DNA of 28,391 bases from JACPAB01 sp964366725 (GCA_964366725.1 CAYIUL010000002.1:1-28391); one strand, 5' to 3'. Positions 7,491 to 15,590 are shown, numbered from the stretch's first letter. The notes: a model not told the origin generated them from the sequence alone. Numbers and translations: made by a program.

Positions 7491-7524
7491 TAAAAAAGAA
7501 TTGCCCGCCGGTGGTCCGGCGGGC
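7491..7524 (-). terminator. Terminator of the 63-residue gene
   Basis: The stem GCCCGCCGG / CCGGCGGGC with a 4-nt loop (7503-7524) is followed on the minus strand by AATTCTTTTTT. It is a strong intrinsic terminator. Confidence 0.8.
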
Positions 7525-7550
7525 GGGGTGCGAACGAAACTGCTTGAATT

Positions 7551-7742
7551 TTACTCGACGGCCGTTGGCCGTTCCATCGCTCTATAGCGGTCGGGTGTTC
7601 CAGCGCAGTGAGCGGCCCCGTTGAGGGCGGAGGCGGCCAACTTGGCATCCTTATCTGTCTTCGCTCCGGCGATGAACTCCCTGGTGCGCGCGTTGACGAC
7701 CCACCACGGCTCTTGCTTGTATTCCTGTTCAGGGTCAGACAT
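7551..7742 (-). CDS. 63-residue protein of unknown function
   Basis: A small soluble protein beginning MSDPEQEYKQEPWWVVNART and continuing with REFIAGAKTDKDAKLAASAL. It has one Trp pair and one Cys and no membrane helix. I do not recognise a family. The start was chosen at the second of two adjacent ATG codons because AGGAGG (7749-7754) then lies 6 nt away; starting at 7745 leaves only 3 nt. Promoter, dyad and terminator are all present, so the gene is independent. It is divergent from the nucleotidyltransferase-DAC gene, and the dyad lies between them, so one regulator could act on both. Confidence 0.6.
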   Translation of the reverse strand: MSDPEQEYKQEPWWVVNARTREFIAGAKTDKDAKLAASALNGAAHCAGTPDRYRAMERPTAVE

Positions 7743-7762
7743 CATCCACCTCCTATTTCTAT

Positions 7763-7790
7763 AGTATATCATATTTTACAAATTTGTAAA
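7763..7790 (-). promoter_or_regulatory. Promoter with 16-bp perfect palindrome
   Basis: The palindrome TTTACAAATTTGTAAA (7775-7790) supplies the minus-strand -35 (TTTACA). TATACT at 7763-7768 is the -10, with 16-nt spacing. The layout is the same as upstream of the 23-residue gene. It also lies just upstream of the -10-like element of the divergent gene at 7826. Confidence 0.7.
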
Positions 7791-7825
7791 TACGCTGTTG
7801 GGGTTAATGATGTTAAAATCAAAAA

Positions 7826-8851
7826 GTGAACACAATGGCAAATAAAAAGCCAAAACAAATAGTTGTGGCCGTGTCCGGCGGTTTCGACCCGATTCATATT
7901 GGGCATATCCGCTTGATAAAAGCCGCAAAAAAACTCGGTGACAAACTTGTGGTAATACTGAACAACGATAACTGGCTTAAAAAGAAAAAGACCCATATCT
8001 TTATGCACCAGAAAGAAAGAAAGGAAATATTGGAATCGATTTACGGCGTTGACGAAGTGATTCTGACCGATCATCCTCGGAATCCAAAAGACATGAGCGT
8101 TTCAAAAGAGATTCTCAAGATAAAACCCGACATTTTTGCCAACGGAGGAGACCGAAAAGCGGAAAAGGATATTCTCGAAACCGAGGCCTGCCGCAGGGTG
8201 GGATGTAAACTTATTTTTAACGTCGGCCATGGCGGCAAAGTTCAATCCAGTTCATGGCTTTTAACGAAATACGTGGAAAAAGTAAAACCAGCCAGAAAGT
8301 TAAAAGTGCGTAAAATACTGAATGAACTGGAAGCCGTGTTTAAGGGATCGCAAATAAGATTTCCCGAAAAGTTGCGGCTCAAGACATCAAAAGTGATTCT
8401 TCAGCTGATGAACCGCAAAAGAGGATTCGGGATATTTGTTGTTGTCGGCTGGAAAAATAAGTGGAGAAAATATACCGACCTGCCCGATGCCCAGCAGGAT
8501 ATTTACGTAAAGCATCATCAAAATATCCTGAAACACTATAGAAGCCACAAACACGACATTGAAACGACGGTTAATTTCGACGGAGCCATCTTAATAGATG
8601 CTAATGGAAACATCGTACACTCCGGGATAATCATCGAAGGGCTGCGGCCGAGGGTCATTGCCGGAAAGATAAACCCGGGAAAATTCAAAGACCTTTCGGA
8701 GCAGTTCGGGTTCAAGGGCAAAGTCCACTCGCGCCACCTGTCGGCGATAACGGCTTCATACATTTTCAAGGGCACAACCGTGTTTACGGTGTCCGAAGAG
8801 AACGATTCTTTTCATGTCTTCGAGGGAGGCAAAATAGTTTATCAGATCTGA
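7826..8851 (+). CDS. Nucleotidyltransferase-diadenylate cyclase-like fusion protein
   Basis: 341 residues in two domains. Residues 11-155 form a cytidylyltransferase-like Rossmann fold: GGFDPIHIGH (18-27, the HxGH-type nucleotide-binding motif), ANGGDR (105-110) and SSSWLLTKY (141-149, in the position of the ISSTxIR motif). This resembles TagD, HldE C-terminal and RibL-type enzymes. Residues ~185-341 match the DisA_N/DAC domain: RKRGFGIFVVVG, FDGAILIDANGNIVHSGIII (DGA at 252-254), then SRHLSA (302-307) and TVSEEND (321-327). In known cyclases the second motif is (T)RHR; here it is SRHL, so cyclase activity is uncertain. GTG 7826 is preferred over ATG 7835 because a TAAAAT hexamer ends 6 nt upstream, as for other genes here. 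No SD. Likely cytoplasmic. Confidence 0.75.
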   Translation: MNTMANKKPKQIVVAVSGGFDPIHIGHIRLIKAAKKLGDKLVVILNNDNWLKKKKTHIFMHQKERKEILESIYGVDEVILTDHPRNPKDMSVSKEILKIKPDIFANGGDRKAEKDILETEACRRVGCKLIFNVGHGGKVQSSSWLLTKYVEKVKPARKLKVRKILNELEAVFKGSQIRFPEKLRLKTSKVILQLMNRKRGFGIFVVVGWKNKWRKYTDLPDAQQDIYVKHHQNILKHYRSHKHDIETTVNFDGAILIDANGNIVHSGIIIEGLRPRVIAGKINPGKFKDLSEQFGFKGKVHSRHLSAITASYIFKGTTVFTVSEENDSFHVFEGGKIVYQI

Positions 8852-8872
8852 TCTACTAACGGCGTTTTTAGT

Positions 8873-8901
8873 TTGACTACCGTTTGTTTTTATCGTATAT
8901 T
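8873..8901 (+). promoter_or_regulatory. Promoter of the M14-family gene
   Basis: TTGACT (8873-8878), 17 nt, TATATT (8896-8901). The TTG of this -35 also opens a longer reading frame, which is why a 20-residue N-terminal extension appears; that extension is unlikely to be translated. Confidence 0.75.
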
Positions 8902-8932
8902 TTTGCTCAAGTTCTTTAAGACGGGAGCTAAA

Positions 8933-9766
8933 ATGGGCCTTGTCAAGGTAAGATCATACCGCGAAGAAGTGCTTGAGCCATTATTCACAATGGCTAGGCG
9001 TAATCTTAATTTCTCTATTGAATCCATGGGATTTGTTGACCACGGACTAGTTACTTATCCATTGTTCTGCGTGTCGGTCACAGGCGGAACAGTTAAGGAA
9101 AAGCGGGATGTCTTGATTTCGGGAGGTATTCATGGAGAGGAACCAGCCGGGGTTTATTCTGTTATGAAGTTTCTGGAAAGCGATTTACACAGTTTTTTGG
9201 ACGAATATAGATTTTTGATCTTTCCATGCATCAACCCTTTTGGTTTTGAACATAACTACCGTTTTAATTCCGACAGGGTCGACATAAACAGGCAGTTCAA
9301 ACCGAAAACAGATTGCTGGGAAGCGGTAAAAGTTGTCCGTATACTTTCTCGATTTAGGAGAAGATTTGTCTGTACAATTGATCTGCACGAAACAGACCCG
9401 AACTGGGCGGACGAAGGATTTACCGCGGCCGACAATCCGCACACCTTCTATATGTGGGAGTCCTGCGCCGATAAGAGCATCAGGGTCGGAGACAGGGTTA
9501 CAGACGTGGTGAGAAGAATGGCTCCCGTCTGTGATTGGGCCAAGATCTATGGGGATGCCAGTTCTTATCCGGGCGTCATCTGGTATCCGGAAGGATGCGG
9601 AAACCCGGTCTATGCCCAAGGCACCACGCTGGAAGCATATCTGAACGCCAATTATACTCCCCAGTCATTTACGCTGGAGACCCCGTGTGGTTGGGACATG
9701 GAAAAGAGGGTAGCCGTCAATCTGGCTGCCGTCAGGACCATTCTTGAATTGAAACGAAACGCCTGA
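8933..9766 (+). CDS. M14-family zinc carboxypeptidase / AstE-AspA-like hydrolase
   Basis: 277 residues from the ATG at 8933, chosen because GGGAG lies 5 nt upstream and a promoter lies before it. The zinc ligands and catalytic residues of the M14 fold are readable: HGEE (H67, E70), DINR (N119-R120, substrate carboxylate binding), IDLHE (H152) and FTLETP (E249, general base). The succinylglutamate desuccinylase/aspartoacylase branch has the same HxxE...H spacing. The enzyme should remove a C-terminal residue or deacylate an amino acid. There is no signal peptide, so it would act in the cytoplasm. The gene is monocistronic, with its terminator overlapping the stop codon, and is followed directly by an M16 peptidase cassette of the same design. 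Confidence 0.75.
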   Translation: MGLVKVRSYREEVLEPLFTMARRNLNFSIESMGFVDHGLVTYPLFCVSVTGGTVKEKRDVLISGGIHGEEPAGVYSVMKFLESDLHSFLDEYRFLIFPCINPFGFEHNYRFNSDRVDINRQFKPKTDCWEAVKVVRILSRFRRRFVCTIDLHETDPNWADEGFTAADNPHTFYMWESCADKSIRVGDRVTDVVRRMAPVCDWAKIYGDASSYPGVIWYPEGCGNPVYAQGTTLEAYLNANYTPQSFTLETPCGWDMEKRVAVNLAAVRTILELKRNA

Positions 9767-9776
9767 AAAGGCGTTT
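9757..9776 (+). terminator. Terminator overlapping the M14-family stop codon
   Basis: AAACGCCT / AGGCGTTT with loop GAAA; the TGA stop (9764-9766) begins at the last base of the left arm and runs into the loop. It is followed by TAAATTTG. It ends 5 nt before the -35 of the next promoter. Confidence 0.65.
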
Positions 9777-9781
9777 TAAAT

Positions 9782-9810
9782 TTGACCGATACTCGCTTTT
9801 ATTGTAGATT
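9782..9810 (+). promoter_or_regulatory. Promoter of the M16 peptidase gene
   Basis: TTGACC (9782-9787), 17 nt, TAGATT (9805-9810). The spacing and flanking bases resemble those of the M14-family promoter 0.9 kb upstream. The TTG again creates a spurious upstream start in the reading frame. Confidence 0.7.
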
Positions 9811-9847
9811 TCGCCAATCTTGGATGTTCTTTGAAAGGACAACTGCC

Positions 9848-11125
9848 ATGCGGCTTGAATCTATCAGTATGGACAAGCCGGTCAGCTTTAAAGACCTGCC
9901 AAATGGCATGCGCTACTATGGCCGGTTTGACCGAGTGGCTAATGCTTCCGGGATCGGGGCCAAATGCGGGGCGATTCATACACCGCCCGGAAAGACAGGA
10001 TTGCCGCATTTTGTCGAGCACACGTTGTGTCGAGCGACACGCAAATATACAGTCAAAGAAATTGACCTGACATTGCGCCGATATTTGGGCAGTGGCGACG
10101 ATGACTGGAATGTTCGCATCGATAGAAACAGCACCTTTTACGGCCACTTGATGCTTCTGCGGCCAAGCCACATGCGCATATGCTTTGATATCTTTGCAAA
10201 TATGCTGCGTGACCGAATGATCGACCAGCAAGGGCATCTCGTAGAGCAGTCGCGCATTCATAACGAGTATTACCTGCGCGGTTTAGATGTTATTGACGAG
10301 CTGTTGTGGGATACTATCCACGACAAGGCATATCAGCGCAATCCCGCCAGGCATCGTATTGATTGTATTCCGGATGAACTGCAGTCGATATCTGCCCAAG
10401 AACTTATTGCGTTCACCAAAAAGTATTATGTTCCAAGAAACATGTTCATGATCGTTCTGGGACCGCGCTTCAAGGTCGCCGAGAGAATGGCTTACAAATA
10501 CTTTTCGGATTGGCCGGACTTACCGGCGCCAAAACCAGATTTTGACCTCCAAAAATGTCAGGAGTTAATTTCTGGTCAGCAAGTCCACATTGTTGAACGT
10601 CCCGGTATCGGCCAGCATCATGTGATGTTAGGGTTTAATGCTGAAAAATTTGGCAGCCCAAATCACTACTCGCTGCAGGTCTTGGTGCAGATACTGGAAC
10701 TTTTGCTTGTTGACGAACTGCAGGAGCATGACCGAGGAGTGTACCGTTCACCGGTCATGCTGTCTCAGTCAAAATACCACGGACTTATTACCGCATCTTT
10801 TGCCACCAAAGACCCGGAATTCGTTGAAGAAAGCGTAGCTCGAATAACCAAAGCGTGCAAACAACTCCAGGAAAATCTCGTAGACCCGGAAGTGTTCAAA
10901 TCGGCCTTATACAGGGTTTATTACGAGTATATTGGCCCGTTCGTAAATGACGCCAATAAGCTTCTGGAAATGATAATCGACTCAGCCGCCAATGGTGATG
11001 AGGATCTGGTAATCCTTCACTCTGGCAAACAAGCGTTGGAAAGTGTGACCAGAGAAAGGATCAGGGCCTTGGCAGATCGGTTCTTAACTCAAGATTTTCT
11101 TACGGTTCATATCAGGCCTGCCTAA
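9848..11125 (+). CDS. M16-family (pitrilysin/processing peptidase-like) metallopeptidase
   Basis: 425 residues from the ATG at 9848, with AAAGGA 8 nt upstream. The inverted zinc motif HFVEH (residues 54-58, HxxEH) is followed about 80 residues later by a Glu-containing helix VEQSRIHNEYY, which supplies the third ligand. This is the hallmark of M16 peptidases. Further family features are YYVPRNMFMIVLGPRF (end of the first half) and the second, inactive half from about residue 225 (RPGIGQHHVMLGFNAEKFGS). The length fits the single-chain M16B form that acts as a dimer. No signal peptide. A substrate cannot be assigned. The gene is a stand-alone cassette with its own promoter and terminator. Confidence 0.85.
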   Translation: MRLESISMDKPVSFKDLPNGMRYYGRFDRVANASGIGAKCGAIHTPPGKTGLPHFVEHTLCRATRKYTVKEIDLTLRRYLGSGDDDWNVRIDRNSTFYGHLMLLRPSHMRICFDIFANMLRDRMIDQQGHLVEQSRIHNEYYLRGLDVIDELLWDTIHDKAYQRNPARHRIDCIPDELQSISAQELIAFTKKYYVPRNMFMIVLGPRFKVAERMAYKYFSDWPDLPAPKPDFDLQKCQELISGQQVHIVERPGIGQHHVMLGFNAEKFGSPNHYSLQVLVQILELLLVDELQEHDRGVYRSPVMLSQSKYHGLITASFATKDPEFVEESVARITKACKQLQENLVDPEVFKSALYRVYYEYIGPFVNDANKLLEMIIDSAANGDEDLVILHSGKQALESVTRERIRALADRFLTQDFLTVHIRPA

Positions 11126-11139
11126 ACTGGCAGGCTTTT
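11116..11139 (+). terminator. Terminator with the M16 stop codon in its loop
   Basis: GCCTGCC (11116-11122) pairs with GGCAGGC (11129-11135); the loop TAAACT contains the TAA stop. TTTTAATTTT follows. Confidence 0.8.
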
Positions 11140-11893
11140 AATTTTCAAGATTGTTTCTCGCGCTAACATATGAACAATAATCGCAGTCCTTTCCCGGTTC
11201 CGGAATATTCTCGGATGCCAGGCATTTTTGGAGTTTAACGATAACCGGTTCTATCCAGGAGTCACTTCCTTCGTAGGGCAGTATCTTTACGTCAAATTCA
11301 AGTTTGGAGTCAAACGCTTCTTTATCGGCATTGCCGTTGCAATATACGAAATACCCAGTTGGCGAAACCTTAAATCCATTGTTCCTGAAAAGCCACTGGT
11401 ATATCTCCATCTGGCGTTTGTAGCCGCCTTGCCATTCAGCATCTATGGTAACCTCGCTGTTCTTTGAGGTCGCTTTGTAATCCACTATGTGAAGTTCTCC
11501 CTTCGGATTGACCCAGACATCGTCAATGCCTCCCCGGAGAGTTAAATTTGTCTTCTCGTGGAAATATTTGATGCCTCTGGTTCGTGAGTCCCTCCATTCC
11601 TCGATCTTCTCGTGGCTATACGGTATGGCATCAATGCCATATGTCTTCATAAGGGGGTGAGCAATGCCTTTTGCGCGGTGAGTGTCGAATTCTTTTTTCA
11701 AAAGAGCGTCAACGGCGCTGTTCAAGCTGAAAGGAAATCCCGGCGGGCGGGCAACCCCTAGCCGTTTGTCCAGATAAAAACATCGGGGGCATTGAACAAA
11801 CAGGTCTATTCCCGTCCGGCTGACGACGAAGGGAGTTTCCGAATCCGGGTCGAACAGTCCGCGGGTCTTTTTGGGATTGTAATATTGGGACAT
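11138..11893 (-). CDS. PD-(D/E)XK nuclease, RecB/Cas4-like
   Basis: 251 residues. The core reads LRGGIDDVWVNPKGELHIVD followed by YKATSK, giving the catalytic Asp and the D-x-K part of the PD-(D/E)XK site. QMEIYQWLFRNNG is the following helix with the motif-III Gln/Tyr. Cysteines CPRC near the N-terminus (FVQCPRCFYLDKRLGV) and CDYC at the C-terminus frame the domain as in Cas4/AddB-type enzymes that bind a 4Fe-4S cluster. Known relatives process DNA ends. No cas genes are nearby. It is divergent from, and 35 nt away from, a second RecB-like nuclease, which suggests a joint DNA-processing role. The ATG at 11893 has no Shine-Dalgarno site, and a TATAAT lies only 2 nt upstream, so the start is not certain. 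Confidence 0.75.
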   Translation of the reverse strand: MSQYYNPKKTRGLFDPDSETPFVVSRTGIDLFVQCPRCFYLDKRLGVARPPGFPFSLNSAVDALLKKEFDTHRAKGIAHPLMKTYGIDAIPYSHEKIEEWRDSRTRGIKYFHEKTNLTLRGGIDDVWVNPKGELHIVDYKATSKNSEVTIDAEWQGGYKRQMEIYQWLFRNNGFKVSPTGYFVYCNGNADKEAFDSKLEFDVKILPYEGSDSWIEPVIVKLQKCLASENIPEPGKDCDYCSYVSARNNLEN

Positions 11894-11928
11894 GGATTAT
11901 AAAACCATCTTCAACTATACTGAATTTA

Positions 11929-13383
11929 ATGTCAAAAGAAAAACTCACAGCCGAGCATTTTTATAAATTCTTCCAATGTCCCCATTGGATATGGTATGAC
12001 ATTTATGAAGATGCCAAGAAAAAAAGGAAGATGCCTCCGCTTTTGGAGATGATATACCGCGGCAAGATGCCCCGGGCCGGTGAAGCCCTCCAAAAACATA
12101 AAAAATTCGAAGAAATAAGACCGGAGATGTATCGGGATCTCGACGAGGCGTTGATGGCCACTCTTGAGCTGATGAAGCAGGGCAAGAATATCTACCACGG
12201 GGTCCTAATGTATGAGGACTGGGTGGGCATGCCCGATTTTCTGGAAGCCCGGCCCGGCAAGTCGGAATTGGGTGATTGGGAGTATGTCGCCTATGACGCC
12301 AGGAGCTCGCTGGAGATGGGCGATGATACCAAATTCCAGCTCGTGTTTTATAGTTTGATACTCGAGCGTCTTCAAGGGAAAAGGCCCAAGGAGGCGTATA
12401 TCATTGACCCGCAGGGCAACGAGAGGTCTTTTTTGGTGGACGACTTCACGGAGCAGTTCCACCTGACCCGGGAGCAGATAGAGAAGATACTCGAGGGAGA
12501 AAAACCGGCGCCTTTTTTGAAGTCGGGATGCAAACGGACGCCCTGGTATTCTCTTTGCGTTGATGAAACTCAGGGCTGCAACGATGTTTCCCTCATTTAC
12601 CGGATAAGCCAGGCGGACCAGAGGCGGTTATATGACAGCGGTATAAAAACGGTGTCAGATATGGCTAATGCCGACGTAGACGATTTACGGGCCAAGCTTG
12701 AGGACTGGCCATTCGACAAAATAGTCAGGATGAACAATCAGGCCAAAGTGCTTATTACCAACGAGCCGACGATATTAAGAAAACCGGAATTCCCGGAAGT
12801 GAGACACGAAGTTTATCTCGACATTGAGAGCGACCCGACCAGAGATATTGACTACCTTCTCGGCTTTGCGGTCAGAGACAGGCAGAAAAACGAGACATCC
12901 GAATATAAATACTTTTTTGCCAAAGATAAAAGCGAAGAGCCGATGATGTGGCAGAAGTTCCTGGACTTTTTGTTTACGCTGGACGACTTCGTCATTTATC
13001 ACTACGCTTTTTACGAAAGGCAGGTTTTCGACCGCTTGGTCCTGCGATACGGCGCCCCGTCCGCTTTGGTGAGCAAGTTCAAGGAAAATACCATTGACCT
13101 TAACGCCAAGGTCGTTGACTCGGTCGTTCTTCCGCTCTATTTCTACACGCTCAAAGACGTCGCCGGATATGTCGGCTACAAGTGGGACGACCCGGAAGCG
13201 GGCGGAGCCGAATCGGTTGTTTGGTATAACGATTGGCTGGAAAGAGGGGATACCGGAACAATGAAAAGAATACTGCGATATAACGAAGACGATGTCCGCG
13301 CGACGTTGGCGGTCAAAGAGTGGTTAGAAAAACAAAAACCTTCTAAGTCGAAAGAAAAACTGGACTTACCGGAGGAACTGTGA
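11929..13383 (+). CDS. TM0106-family RecB-like nuclease with RNase H-like domain
   Basis: 484 residues. The N-terminal half (about 1-215) is a diverged PD-(D/E)XK domain: FYKFFQCPHWIWYDIYED at the start, WEYVAYDARSSLEMGDDTKF with QLVFYSLILE, then Cys residues SGCKRTPWYSLC and QGC that could hold an Fe-S cluster. A helix-hairpin-like stretch follows (DQRRLYDSGIKTVSDMANAD). The C-terminal ~200 residues are a 3'-5' exonuclease-like RNase H fold (PF13482 type): YLDIESDPTR, FVIYHYAFYERQVFDRL, IDLNAKVVDSVVL and RYNEDDVRATLAVKEWL carry the conserved acidic residues. The family is predicted, not proven, to degrade nucleic acid. TATACT ends 7 nt before the ATG and there is no SD, so a leaderless transcript is likely. 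Confidence 0.8.
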   Translation: MSKEKLTAEHFYKFFQCPHWIWYDIYEDAKKKRKMPPLLEMIYRGKMPRAGEALQKHKKFEEIRPEMYRDLDEALMATLELMKQGKNIYHGVLMYEDWVGMPDFLEARPGKSELGDWEYVAYDARSSLEMGDDTKFQLVFYSLILERLQGKRPKEAYIIDPQGNERSFLVDDFTEQFHLTREQIEKILEGEKPAPFLKSGCKRTPWYSLCVDETQGCNDVSLIYRISQADQRRLYDSGIKTVSDMANADVDDLRAKLEDWPFDKIVRMNNQAKVLITNEPTILRKPEFPEVRHEVYLDIESDPTRDIDYLLGFAVRDRQKNETSEYKYFFAKDKSEEPMMWQKFLDFLFTLDDFVIYHYAFYERQVFDRLVLRYGAPSALVSKFKENTIDLNAKVVDSVVLPLYFYTLKDVAGYVGYKWDDPEAGGAESVVWYNDWLERGDTGTMKRILRYNEDDVRATLAVKEWLEKQKPSKSKEKLDLPEEL

Positions 13384-13396
13384 TTAAATCGAGGTT

Positions 13397-14704
13397 GTGA
13401 AAAATTCGTATTTTGTAATCGGAACAATTTTAATATCGCTTGTTTTGTTCAGTTTTGTCTGGCCGCAGGCCACAAACAAAGCACTCAATTATTCTCACGC
13501 ACCTTTTAACTTTCCAGATACCCCATTTCGATTAGGGTTGGATTTGCTTGGCGGCACTCATTTGGTTTATCAGGCCGACCTTTCCAAGGTCGAAGAAGAT
13601 AAGGGGCAGGCAATGCAGGGCGTCCGGGATGTCGTGGAGAGAAGGGTGAACGTTTTTGGCGTAGCCGAACCGGTTGTTCAGGTGAGCGGGGAGGATAGAT
13701 TGATAGTGGAATTGGCTGGCATCCAGGATGTTAACCAGGCCATCAACCTGATAGGCGAGACCCCGTTCTTGGAATTCAAGGAAGAAAAACCAAATGCCCG
13801 GGAAATTATTGAAGCCCAGCAAAAAGGAGAGCGTTTGGGCGAAGACCCTTTCCAGCCGACCGGCCTGAACGGAAGGCATTTGGAGCGGGCCCAAGTGGTC
13901 TTTGACCCGCAGACATATCAGCCACAGGTAAGTTTGGTGTTGAATGAAGAAGGCGCAAAATTATTTGCCGAGATAACAAAAAGAAATTTAGGAAAACTCG
14001 TCGCTATTTATCTTGACGGTTCGGTTATCTCTGCGCCGGTGGTCCAGGCCGAAATAACCGACGGCAACGCTGTCATCACCGGCACAAGCAATCCGCAGGA
14101 AGCAAAACTTCTTGCCACGCGATTGAATTCCGGGGCTCTGCCAGTGCCTATAACTTTGATATCCCAGCGGACCATCGGGGCGTCTTTAGGGGCGGAATCG
14201 ATTTCCGCGAGTTTAAAAGCGGGCGTATGGGGCTTACTTCTTGTCGGACTGTTTATGATATTTTTCTACCGGTTACCGGGGATAGTGGCGGTTTTCGCCC
14301 TCGGTGTTTATACGTTGATCGTTTTATCCATATATAAATTCTTGCCGGTTACGTTAACCCTGGCCGGTATAGCGGGATTTATATTGTCGTTAGGTATGGC
14401 GGTTGATGCCAATGTCCTTATATTCGCGCGTATGAGAGAAGAGCTTAAATCGGGCAAAGGTCTTAAGCAGGCCATGCACGAGGGGTTTTCCCGCGCCTGG
14501 CTTTCGGTCAGGGACAGCCATGTCACGACTCTTCTGGGCGCCCTGATACTTTATCTTTTCACAACCTCGATAGTTAAGGGTTTTGCGTTGACGCTTGGCA
14601 TAGGAGTTCTAACGAGTTTGTTTACGGCCACGACAGTAACAAGAAAGTTTTTGTATTTGTTTGTCGGACCAAGGTCCGAAAGGGCCCGTTGGTTATTTAA
14701 CTAA
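13397..14704 (+). CDS. secD: Protein translocase subunit SecD
   Basis: 435 residues. One N-terminal membrane helix is followed by FRLGLDLLGGTHLVYQADLS, the D1 motif, and then the shortened periplasmic P1 domain with VVERRVNVFGVAEPVVQVSG. GKLVAIYLDGSVISAPVVQA and five more helices follow, with GMAVDANVLIFARMREELKS as the conserved membrane signature. SecD works with SecF and SecA, using proton motive force to complete export. The length is shorter than the ~615 residues of E. coli SecD, mainly in the P1 domain. GTG 13397 is the start; TTAAAT ends 7 nt upstream. secF follows after 1 nt. Confidence 0.95.
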   Translation: MKNSYFVIGTILISLVLFSFVWPQATNKALNYSHAPFNFPDTPFRLGLDLLGGTHLVYQADLSKVEEDKGQAMQGVRDVVERRVNVFGVAEPVVQVSGEDRLIVELAGIQDVNQAINLIGETPFLEFKEEKPNAREIIEAQQKGERLGEDPFQPTGLNGRHLERAQVVFDPQTYQPQVSLVLNEEGAKLFAEITKRNLGKLVAIYLDGSVISAPVVQAEITDGNAVITGTSNPQEAKLLATRLNSGALPVPITLISQRTIGASLGAESISASLKAGVWGLLLVGLFMIFFYRLPGIVAVFALGVYTLIVLSIYKFLPVTLTLAGIAGFILSLGMAVDANVLIFARMREELKSGKGLKQAMHEGFSRAWLSVRDSHVTTLLGALILYLFTTSIVKGFALTLGIGVLTSLFTATTVTRKFLYLFVGPRSERARWLFN

Positions 14705-14705
14705 T

Positions 14706-15590
14706 ATGCTTCCAAAGTTCTACAACTATATGTTCTGGTTCTCTATAGCCCTGACGCTTACCGCTGTGATTTTAGTGGGTATCTATGGATTGAATTTCGG
14801 TGTCGATTTTAAAGGCGGGACGGTAGTTGAGCTAGAATTTTCTTCCGGCAGGCCGGAGATCTCTGCCATACAGGGAGCATTAGCTCAATCTAACGCCGTT
14901 ATCAGTCCTGCGGGAGACAACGGGATAATTGTCCGCGCCGGACAGATGACGGAACCGGAACACCAGCAGTTGTTGTCTCGTCTTCGGGCGGCTTTTCCGG
15001 AATCCGGCCTCCGAGAACAAAAATTTGATTCTGTCGGACCCGTAATAGGCAATGAGTTAAGGAGTAAAAGTATCAAGGCAATTATCCTGGTCCTTCTTTC
15101 TGTAACCGTGTATATGACGATCGTCTTCAGGCGCATATCCGGCACCGTGCCGTCCTGGATGATGGGAGTCACGGCGATAATCGCTTTATTACATGACGTG
15201 GTCATCCCGACCGGAGTGTTCGCCTTGCTTGGCCGTTATCAGGGGGTGGAGATAAGCGCCGTTTTCGTGGCGGCGGTGCTGACCATTCTCGGATATTCCG
15301 TATCGGACACAGTCGTGGTATTCGACAGGGTCAGGGAGAATGTCATAAAAGAGGGCTCAAAGCAGGATTTTGGTCTAACGGTCCACAAGAGCGTCATGCA
15401 GACGCTAACCAGGTCTTTGAACACGACATTTACGACCCTGCTTGCCCTTATTGCCATCTATCTTTTCGGGGGGGAAAGTATCCGTTATTTTGCCCTCGCG
15501 TTGATAATGGGTATTTTCCTGGGCGCCTATTCTTCGATATTTGTCGCATCGCCGGTATTGGTTTGGGCGTATAAGAGAAAACGGGGTTGA
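14706..15590 (+). CDS. secF: Protein translocase subunit SecF
   Basis: 294 residues from the ATG at 14706, 1 nt after the secD stop; a TTG at 14661 in the same frame would overlap secD and add unrelated residues. FGVDFKGGTVVELEFSSGRP is the conserved periplasmic motif. After it come GPVIGNELRSKSIKAIILVL, SVSDTVVVFDRVRENV and SVMQTLTRSLNTTFTTLLAL, the membrane signatures of SecF. Six helices are visible. It partners SecD in the SecDF complex. Translation is probably coupled to secD. Confidence 0.95.
   Translation: MLPKFYNYMFWFSIALTLTAVILVGIYGLNFGVDFKGGTVVELEFSSGRPEISAIQGALAQSNAVISPAGDNGIIVRAGQMTEPEHQQLLSRLRAAFPESGLREQKFDSVGPVIGNELRSKSIKAIILVLLSVTVYMTIVFRRISGTVPSWMMGVTAIIALLHDVVIPTGVFALLGRYQGVEISAVFVAAVLTILGYSVSDTVVVFDRVRENVIKEGSKQDFGLTVHKSVMQTLTRSLNTTFTTLLALIAIYLFGGESIRYFALALIMGIFLGAYSSIFVASPVLVWAYKRKRG

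Noticed and set aside
8842..8853. Palindrome ATCAGATCTGAT at the end of the nucleotidyltransferase-DAC gene as a terminator
   Set aside because: There is no loop of workable size and no T-tract; it is a short palindrome only.
8873..8932. N-terminal extension of the M14-family protein from a TTG at 8873
   Set aside because: The TTG is part of the promoter -35 (TTGACT) and the true start at 8933 has an SD.
9782..9847. N-terminal extension of the M16 protein from a TTG at 9782
   Set aside because: The TTG lies in the -35 of the promoter; ATG 9848 has AAAGGA upstream and begins the family-like sequence.
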